From NCBI GenBank assembly GCA_937967805.1, contig CALBTC010000443.1, forward strand, positions 1 through 11,472: 11,472 nucleotides of DNA, read 5' to 3'. Shown here piece after piece: positions 6,368-11,472 of this stretch; position 1 is the first letter of the stretch, and each line of letters starts with the position of its first letter. This DNA is from an uncultured Anaerolineaceae bacterium (lineage in GTDB: Bacteria > Chloroflexota > Anaerolineae > Promineifilales > Promineifilaceae). A program made the translations under genes and the position numbers. The notes under the pieces are model-generated. The model had not been told where the DNA came from, ran no database searches, and saw only the letters and a list, made by a program, of their open reading frames with translations.

Positions 6368-7228
6368 CTATGATTTAGGGGAAATGATGATGACGCTGGG
6401 AACAGCGACAAAAGCGGGGATACTTTCGGGTGGATCGGCTAGAACAAGGCCGGTGGAGGTGCCGCCGTCGAGGTTGAGGGCGTTGACCAGGCCAAAGTCG
6501 GTGCCGGCCAGGAAGGTGCTGAGTTCGGCCAGGGTGAAGCTGCCCCAGATAGCGAGGATAAGGAGAATACGGCCGTCTCCATCCACCCCAATCACCGTGC
6601 GCCGCGCCGCATTAAAATCGGCATTTTGGTAGGCGGGTTCGCCGTTAAGCACCAGCATCGGGAACGCTTGCAGGGCGTAGTCGAAGGATTCGGTGGGGGC
6701 GTACGGCCGTTCTCGCAGCGACCGCACTGTCACCTCATCCTCGCTTATCGTCACCATGCCGCCAAAGCCCACATAACTGCTGCCGCCGGTCTGCCCATCC
6801 ACTACAATAAGCCCCGTCGCCAAAAACTCTTCGGTGAAAAAGCCGCCATTAACCACAATCATGGCCCCTGTCTCCTCTTGCCAGGCCGCCAACGATTTAG
6901 GTCGGCCGGGGCTGTAGGCAATGTTAAAGTGATACAAAGCGGGGTCTATGCGCAAGAGGTAAAGCTGTTCGGTTTGACGGCCGTTTTCATTCAGCAGTTG
7001 TATCGTGCGCCGCTCCAGACCAGGTTGCAGTAGTTCCCAGCCGCTGTCCGGTGGGGGTGACGGGGTGACAGGGTGACCGGGTGACAAGGTGACCTGTAAA
7101 GTGGGAGTAGGTTGCAAAGAGGGGGTTTGAGTTAGCGATAGCGTGGGGGGTCCGGGAGGAACGGCCGTACGGCAAGTGACTGTCATCGCCAGCAAAAGCC
7201 CACCGATTAACCATTTACAATTTACCAT
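6368..7228 (-). CDS. Phosphodiester glycosidase (NAGPA-domain) family lipoprotein
   Basis: An exported protein of 286 residues with a C-terminal NAGPA-type domain (about 70-285), the fold of the enzyme that uncovers GlcNAc-phosphodiesters; bacterial members probably act on cell-surface phosphodiester glycans. Diagnostic motifs are IVVNGGFF (124-131), AARRTVIGVDGDGRILL (208-222), LNLDGGTSTGLVL (251-263) and the closing VPSVIIISPK. The N-terminus MVNCKWLIGGLLLAMTVTC is a short lipoprotein signal with C19 as likely lipid site; the lipobox (TVTC) is imperfect. A Pro/Thr-rich linker (21-62) follows. The start lies within a tandem heptamer repeat and has no Shine-Dalgarno. Two nearer upstream ATGs are out of frame and stop within a few codons. 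It starts 14 bases after the DUF2344 gene stop and is probably co-transcribed with it. Substrate unknown. Confidence 0.87.
   Translation of the reverse strand: MVNCKWLIGGLLLAMTVTCRTAVPPGPPTLSLTQTPSLQPTPTLQVTLSPGHPVTPSPPPDSGWELLQPGLERRTIQLLNENGRQTEQLYLLRIDPALYHFNIAYSPGRPKSLAAWQEETGAMIVVNGGFFTEEFLATGLIVVDGQTGGSSYVGFGGMVTISEDEVTVRSLRERPYAPTESFDYALQAFPMLVLNGEPAYQNADFNAARRTVIGVDGDGRILLILAIWGSFTLAELSTFLAGTDFGLVNALNLDGGTSTGLVLADPPESIPAFVAVPSVIIISPKS
7057..7096. repeat. Five tandem copies of an 8-bp unit (GTGACnnn) in the lipoprotein linker
   Basis: GTGAC occurs at 7057, 7065, 7073, 7081 and 7089, exactly eight bases apart, each followed by three variable bases (ggg, agg, cgg, aag, ctg). Since eight is not a multiple of three, the repeat is read in a different frame in each copy. 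It still gives an open Pro/Thr/Ser-rich linker (about residues 45-58 of the glycosidase lipoprotein). Confidence 0.85.
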
Positions 7229-7241
7229 TAACCATTAACCA
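7207..7241. repeat. Five tandem 7-bp units (TTWACMA) across the lipoprotein start codon
   Basis: Units at 7207, 7214, 7221, 7228 and 7235 read TTAACCA, TTTACAA, TTTACCA, TTAACCA and TTAACCA with no gap. On the minus strand they supply three ATGs. Only the one at 7226-7228 opens the lipoprotein frame, whose first seven codons are repeat sequence. The array fills the whole gap between the DUF2344 stop and the lipoprotein start. It resembles short tandem repeats usually found between genes. Confidence 0.85.
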
Positions 7242-7242
7242 T

Positions 7243-7908
7243 TCAGGCGGGCTCCGCCAACACCATCCCCGTACGATGAACGCGCATGTCCAACGGATCA
7301 AACCCCAGGGCGTCCAACACCTCATCCGGACGGCCGGTTTTGGACGGTTCCAGGCAGAGATTCATATAGATGTGAACCTGGCCGTCTTCATCTTGGGTGG
7401 CAGAAAGATCGAGGATTAACGGCCGTAAATCATACACCTTCTTCTTGCCGCGCCGCTCCCGCAGCCGTTCCAGCTTGTCGGCGGCCAGCAGTTCCACTAT
7501 GCTGGTTTGTAATGTGGCAAAATCCACTGGGTCCAGCGGCGTAGCCACATAAGTGGAGGATTGGGTCATGGATTGCAAGGATGGATCGCTAACCGGCACT
7601 TCATCTACCTGCAAAATCACAATGCCCGGCGCCATCTTGGCCATTAGCTGCTGCTGCGCCTGTTCTGGCTCCATTTTCTCCGCCAGCAAAATATCGGCCA
7701 GTTCATATTCGCTAGTGTAGCCCAGCGGCAGGGCTGTAGCCATCTGCATTCGGGGACGGCGGTTGAATCCCTGCGTATATGCCACCGGAATTTTGGCCCG
7801 GTTGAGGGCGCGCTCCAGCGTCCGGGCTAAATCTAAATGGCTAATGTAGCGGGCTGGGCCACCCTTACTAAAAATTAAGCGTAATCGCTGTACATAATTG
7901 GCTTGCAT
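7243..7908 (-). CDS. Radical SAM-linked protein, DUF2344 / TIGR03936-like
   Basis: A 221-residue cytoplasmic protein of the family annotated as radical-SAM-linked, usually found next to, or fused to, a B12-binding radical SAM protein. The reaction is unknown. Family hallmarks are at the N-terminus: RLRLIFSKGGPARYISHLDLARTLERALNRAKIPVAYTQGFN, followed by RPRMQMATALPLGYTSEYELADI. The C-terminal half (130-205) is the less conserved domain that ends in the LRPLILDLS and GRPDEVLDALG segments. Length is normal for a stand-alone member. The ATG at 7906-7908 has only a weak GGG upstream. Its usual radical SAM partner is absent here; the upstream neighbour is a divergent kinase gene. The first gene of a two-gene unit with the glycosidase lipoprotein. 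Confidence 0.88.
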   Translation of the reverse strand: MQANYVQRLRLIFSKGGPARYISHLDLARTLERALNRAKIPVAYTQGFNRRPRMQMATALPLGYTSEYELADILLAEKMEPEQAQQQLMAKMAPGIVILQVDEVPVSDPSLQSMTQSSTYVATPLDPVDFATLQTSIVELLAADKLERLRERRGKKKVYDLRPLILDLSATQDEDGQVHIYMNLCLEPSKTGRPDEVLDALGFDPLDMRVHRTGMVLAEPA

Positions 7909-8045
7909 ACAGTACCCGTAATTTAGAACATAAGGAATCTATTCTAACGTAAACGAGAAGCCAAGTCATGCTACCATGGCAAACCGGGGATTCCTCCACC
8001 TACACGCTGTAACCACTGCCCCAAAGAGATGAACGAGGGTTAAAA
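7909..8045. other. Divergent spacer between the DUF2344 gene and the REC-kinase gene
   Basis: This 137-bp gap must hold promoters for both directions. I see no convincing -35/-10 pair. The only dyad is a weak AGAA...TTCT around the 7927-7945 segment, which I do not assign. GAGGG at 8035-8039, six bases before the ATG at 8046, serves as ribosome binding site for the rightward gene. Confidence 0.4.
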
Positions 8046-9641
8046 ATGCATATCGATCCAGGTGAGAAACAGATTTTGGTTGTGGATGATGACGAGCTAA
8101 TTCGGGATTTGCTTGCCTCCTGGTTGGAGTTTCGCGGCTACCGGGTGATATGTGCCAAAGATGGCCATGAGGCGCTGCACCTGCGCCAGCAAACTCGCTT
8201 TGATCTTATTTTGCTAGACATCATGATGCCGGCAATGAATGGGTATGATGTGCTCAAGCAACTTGAGGCAGAAAATAATACAACGCCTGTCGTTGTCATG
8301 TCGGCCTTGAATGACGTCAACAGCGTGGTGGCATGCATCAAGTTGGGTGCAGAAGATTATTTAAACAAGCCAATTGAAAGCGAACTGCTTTGGGCCCGTG
8401 TTACCGCCTCTTTGGAAAAGAAGCATTATCGGGATTTACAACAAGCCTGGCTGGAAGATCTGAATTTACTGGAGCAAATTGATCAAGAGCTTAACAAGAC
8501 GCTGGACCGCACGGCCGTTTCCGAACTTACCCTCCACTGGATTAGCCAAAAAACAAACGCGGTTGCCAGCCTGATTGGTTCCGTTGAAGGCAAATTGCTT
8601 CAACTGCGCGCTGCCCAGGGTTTTGATGATCATACCCACAAATCCATCGCGCTCTCTGCATTAGCCATTGAAAAAAATCCAGAGAGAATTACCCAAAAGC
8701 CGCTGCCGGAAGACGGCCGTTTACACCCGCGAGCCAACTATCGCATTACCATTCCCATCAACCGCAATAAAGTAATAAAAGACATCATCATCATCGACAT
8801 GCCAAAGCCGGTGCCAGACATGACGATGCGCTTCCTCAGGCGTTTGTCTACCCACATTGCCATTGCCCTGCACAACGCCCAGCTTTATGCCGATGTGCAG
8901 GCGGCTAACCAGGCCAAAAGCAACTTTGTGGCCATGGTATCGCACGAACTCAAAAATCCGCTGACCGCCATTCAATCTTACACCCACATACTGCGTCGTG
9001 ATCTACAAAACTTAAAGGTAGAAAGGCAGTACGAATATCTAGATTTTATCTACGAAGGCTCAGAGCGAATTCATAATCTGGCCCTGGAACTGGACGACAT
9101 CACCCAAATAGAGACGGGGCAGTTCAGGTTAACACGGGAAGTTTTCTCTTTTCAGGAAATTCTCAATGACGTATGCAAGTTGATGGAACCACAAATTACA
9201 GACAAGCAGCAAACTTTAAATCTAGAACTGCCCCAAGAGCTGCCCCCCGTTTACGCAGATGCCAAGCGCCTGAGCCAAATTATGGTGAATCTAATCAGCA
9301 ACGCCAGCAAATATACACCAGAAGGGGGGCACATCACGGTCTCTGCGCGGCACATTACAAATGAGGCGTCGCCCATGCTGCACGTGTCGGTCAAAGACAA
9401 CGGCATTGGCATTAAGTCCGAAGATCAGAGTAAAGTGTTCCGGCAATTTTTCCGGGCGAATGACATCCAGGTAAGTAAGTTACGTGGTACTGGTTTGGGA
9501 TTAAACATTACCAAAAAACTGGTAGAATTGCAGGGTGGTGACATTCATTTTAACTCTGAGTACGGTCAGGGAAGCACCTTTTTCTTCACCATTCCAGTAA
9601 ATGTGCAAGAAACGGCCGTAACAGCCGTGCCCGCCGACTAA
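8046..9641 (+). CDS. Soluble hybrid sensor kinase: REC-GAF-HisKA-HATPase
   Basis: A 531-residue cytoplasmic protein with an N-terminal receiver domain ahead of a kinase, so it probably receives phosphate or a receiver state from another kinase and passes it on. The receiver (about 8-125) has D14-D15, the acceptor D58 in [14 protein letters not shown]86 and K108 (LNKP). Residues 140-280 look like a GAF domain ([20 protein letters not shown] ... [15 protein letters not shown]). HisKA follows with H300 in [19 protein letters not shown]. HATPase_c has N419 ([14 protein letters not shown]), the DNGIGI box at 451-456, FRQFFRA and GTGLGL at 481-486. There is no transmembrane segment. The start has a GAGGG site six bases away. 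The tail [10 protein letters not shown] looks dispensable and contains one ACGGCCGT palindrome. Seventeen bases separate it from the next kinase gene, so they are probably one operon. Confidence 0.93.
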   Translation: MHIDPGEKQILVVDDDELIRDLLASWLEFRGYRVICAKDGHEALHLRQQTRFDLILLDIMMPAMNGYDVLKQLEAENNTTPVVVMSALNDVNSVVACIKLGAEDYLNKPIESELLWARVTASLEKKHYRDLQQAWLEDLNLLEQIDQELNKTLDRTAVSELTLHWISQKTNAVASLIGSVEGKLLQLRAAQGFDDHTHKSIALSALAIEKNPERITQKPLPEDGRLHPRANYRITIPINRNKVIKDIIIIDMPKPVPDMTMRFLRRLSTHIAIALHNAQLYADVQAANQAKSNFVAMVSHELKNPLTAIQSYTHILRRDLQNLKVERQYEYLDFIYEGSERIHNLALELDDITQIETGQFRLTREVFSFQEILNDVCKLMEPQITDKQQTLNLELPQELPPVYADAKRLSQIMVNLISNASKYTPEGGHITVSARHITNEASPMLHVSVKDNGIGIKSEDQSKVFRQFFRANDIQVSKLRGTGLGLNITKKLVELQGGDIHFNSEYGQGSTFFFTIPVNVQETAVTAVPAD

Positions 9642-9658
9642 CAAACGATGCCTGTCGC

Positions 9659-11472
9659 ATGTCAATAGACTGGACGTACACCCCGTACACCATTCCCTTA
9701 TTTATTGCTGCTGCCGTCTCCGGTATTTTAATCCCGCCTGCCTGGCGCAAACGAGATGCTGTTGGGGCCAAGTCGTTTGCCTTGTTTGCCGGGCTGGCGG
9801 CCTTGTGGTGTTTAGGTTACGCGCTGGAAATTGGCGCAACGACGCTGCCCGCCAAACTATTTTGGGTAAAGATTCAATACATTGGCATTGTCAATGTGTC
9901 GCCGGTCTTTATTGTTTTTTGTTTGCAATACACGCGGCGCTGGCGGTACGACGACAAATATTTGCTGCTCTTTTTTATGATCCCCTGGCTCATCTTGATC
10001 ACGGTTTGGCTAGAGCCAGGATTGGGCATTTTTTACCGCTCGGTCGAGCTGGATCGTAACGCCCCGTTTCTTGATCTGGACCTTGAGTATGGTCCGCTCT
10101 TTTGGACGCTGATTTTTTACTCTTACGCCATGCTGCTGGCCGGCTCTTATTTGCTGCTGAGCCTGGGGCACAAGCTGCGTAATCCATATCGTCGCCAAAC
10201 GTATGGGCTGGTTTTGGCGACGGTTTTTCCCTGGTTGGGCAACGGCATGTACGTGACGGGGCTCACCCCATTTCCCTATTTAGATTTAACCCCGATTGGC
10301 TTTGCGGCAACGGCCGTCTTTCTCGCCTGGAATTTACACCGCCTGAGCCTGCTGGACGTGGCTCCCTTTGCCCGCGAGATCGTGCTGGAGAACATGTCTA
10401 ACGCCATGCTCGTCTGGAATCAGCAGCATCGCCTGCTGGACTTTAACCCGGCAGCAGAGCGATTGTTCAACAATTTTCAACCGCTCCAAATAGGCATGAC
10501 GGCTAATGATCTGCTGCGGGGCCCTTTTGCAATGGTGCTGCCCCTGTACGAATTACACGATGTTGAGCAAGAGATTGCCCTGCCGCTGTCCTCGACACCT
10601 GTTTACTTTGAAGTGACCGTTTCGCCGTTGATTGATCAACGGGGGGATGCCAGCGGCCGTTTGCTCATTTTGCACGACATCACAGACAGCCGTAAAGCCG
10701 CCCAGGAGCTGGCCAACCAGAAACAGCTCTTTGAAACGTTGGTGGAGATTGCCCGCGTGGTGACGCAAACGCCGGAGCTGCAAGAAACGCTGCAAAGCAC
10801 GTTGAACATCGCTGTCGATACCACAGCCGCCGACAGGGGCAGCCTCTTCTTGTTTGATGAGGCGCAAAGAATCACCCACAGCGTTCTTACCTGGCCCCAT
10901 CTTGAAACAGGCCAGCAAGCCAGGGTAGAAACGGCCGTTCTCAAAGAGGGACTTGCCGGCTGGGTGCTGAAACACAAACAACCCGCTCTCATCAACGATA
11001 CCGCTCAGGACGGCCGTTGGCTGCAATTAGAAAAGCAGCCCTACGAAGCCGGTTCCGTCCTGGCCGTGCCTGTGCTCAAAAAAGAAAATGTGCTGGGCAT
11101 CCTCACCCTCACCCACCCTGATACCCATCACTTTACCGAGGATAAGCTCCAGCTCATGGAGCTGGCCGCCGACCAGATTGCCCGGGTTTTGATCAACGCC
11201 CAAATGTACGCCGCGGAACAGCGGCTGGTAGCCGAGCTTTCCGTGGCCAAAGAGCAGGCAGAAGCGGCTAACCGCTCTAAAAGCGCCTTCCTGGCCAACA
11301 TGAGCCACGAACTGCGCACGCCGCTGACGGCCATCATCGGCTACAACGAGCTCCTGCAAGAAATTTTGCAAGAGCGAGAAGCCGGTAAAGACCTGCTCCC
11401 TTATTTGCAAAAGGCAGAAACGGCCGCTTACCAGCTCCTCTCCATCATCAGCGAAATCCTGGACATGTCCAA
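9659..11472 (+). CDS. Membrane 7TM-PAS-GAF-HisKA sensor kinase (C-terminus cut by window edge)
   Basis: 604 residues are visible and the frame is open to the window end. Residues 1-230 contain about seven hydrophobic segments (for example [17 protein letters not shown] and [16 protein letters not shown]), matching the N-terminal 7TM region of the HisKA_7TM family. A PAS domain (about 240-350; [31 protein letters not shown]) and a GAF domain (about 357-525; [50 protein letters not shown]) follow. A coiled-coil linker then leads to HisKA with H550 in [19 protein letters not shown]. The ATPase domain, and possibly a terminal receiver, lie beyond the window. The ATG at 9659-9661 has no clear Shine-Dalgarno; coupling to the upstream kinase gene 17 bases away may explain this. 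It could be the donor for the upstream protein's receiver domain (inference). The signal sensed is unknown. Confidence 0.9.
   Translation, partial: MSIDWTYTPYTIPLFIAAAVSGILIPPAWRKRDAVGAKSFALFAGLAALWCLGYALEIGATTLPAKLFWVKIQYIGIVNVSPVFIVFCLQYTRRWRYDDKYLLLFFMIPWLILITVWLEPGLGIFYRSVELDRNAPFLDLDLEYGPLFWTLIFYSYAMLLAGSYLLLSLGHKLRNPYRRQTYGLVLATVFPWLGNGMYVTGLTPFPYLDLTPIGFAATAVFLAWNLHRLSLLDVAPFAREIVLENMSNAMLVWNQQHRLLDFNPAAERLFNNFQPLQIGMTANDLLRGPFAMVLPLYELHDVEQEIALPLSSTPVYFEVTVSPLIDQRGDASGRLLILHDITDSRKAAQELANQKQLFETLVEIARVVTQTPELQETLQSTLNIAVDTTAADRGSLFLFDEAQRITHSVLTWPHLETGQQARVETAVLKEGLAGWVLKHKQPALINDTAQDGRWLQLEKQPYEAGSVLAVPVLKKENVLGILTLTHPDTHHFTEDKLQLMELAADQIARVLINAQMYAAEQRLVAELSVAKEQAEAANRSKSAFLANMSHELRTPLTAIIGYNELLQEILQEREAGKDLLPYLQKAETAAYQLLSIISEILDMS

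Larger units (their letters stand above)
1585..11017. repeat. Dispersed palindromic octamer ACGGCCGT (17 exact copies)
   Basis: Exact copies begin at 1585, 1702, 2661, 5434, 5884, 6065, 6569, 6703, 6977, 7161, 7419, 8511, 8713, 9612, 10310, 10931 and 11010. All are inside coding sequence of seven different genes on both strands. One-mismatch end variants begin at 400, 4461, 4990, 5180, 7330, 10653 and 11420. Equal-base chance gives about 0.2 copies for this length. Ten copies encode Thr-Ala-Val, five Gly-Arg and two Arg-Pro, so all three frames are used. It is the same kind of signal as HIP1 (GCGATCGC) in cyanobacteria. Its function is not known to me. Confidence 0.9.

Noticed and set aside
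1..11472. Mobile elements, CRISPR arrays, tRNA or rRNA genes
   Set aside because: No transposase or integrase frame, no spaced identical repeats of CRISPR type, and no cloverleaf or rRNA-like sequence were found on reading both strands.

Overview
The window is bacterial chromosome of moderate GC, with about nine genes, short spacers and no rRNA, tRNA, IS element or CRISPR array that I can see. Gene content suggests a Chloroflexota (Anaerolineae-like) environmental genome: a TAXI-type binding lipoprotein, a radical-SAM-linked DUF2344 protein, a phosphodiester glycosidase lipoprotein with a Pro/Thr linker, and large multi-sensor histidine kinases. The assignment is an inference from style, not from a marker gene.

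Left block (1-4129, all minus strand). In transcription order it holds a cytoplasmic NarX-like histidine kinase with an RsbRD-like N-terminus, a NarL/FixJ response regulator overlapping it by ATGA, a TAXI-family solute-binding lipoprotein without TRAP permease genes in view, and a TorD/DmsD-family chaperone cut by the left edge. The spacers in front of the TAXI gene and in front of torD carry the same regulatory module: a 15-bp palindrome and a second 16-bp dyad, spaced identically (55 bp) in both copies. This suggests one regulator, plausibly the adjacent NarL-type protein, controls both units. A molybdoenzyme matured by the chaperone is expected beyond position 1.

Middle block (4337-6216, plus strand). 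This is a three-gene metal/metalloid-type cassette: a small CxxC thioredoxin-fold protein, an ArsP/YraQ-type permease with a CSCS motif, and an ArsR/SmtB repressor with a CxC metal site. A TTCAA-N6-TTGAA dyad next to a good -10 box precedes the first gene and is a candidate ArsR operator. Imperfect inverted repeats of dispersed-repeat type sit between the permease and arsR, and after arsR.

Right block. Two minus-strand genes (6368-7908) encode a TIGR03936-like radical-SAM-linked protein and a NAGPA-type phosphodiester glycosidase lipoprotein. The lipoprotein's 5' end is built partly from a 7-bp and an 8-bp tandem repeat. Two tandem plus-strand histidine kinase genes follow (8046-11472): a soluble REC-GAF-HisKA-HATPase protein and a 7TM-PAS-GAF-HisKA protein that runs off the right edge.

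The strongest window-wide signal is the palindrome ACGGCCGT. I count 17 exact copies in 11.5 kb, where chance predicts about 0.2. All are inside genes and they use all three reading frames, so the bias acts on DNA rather than on protein.
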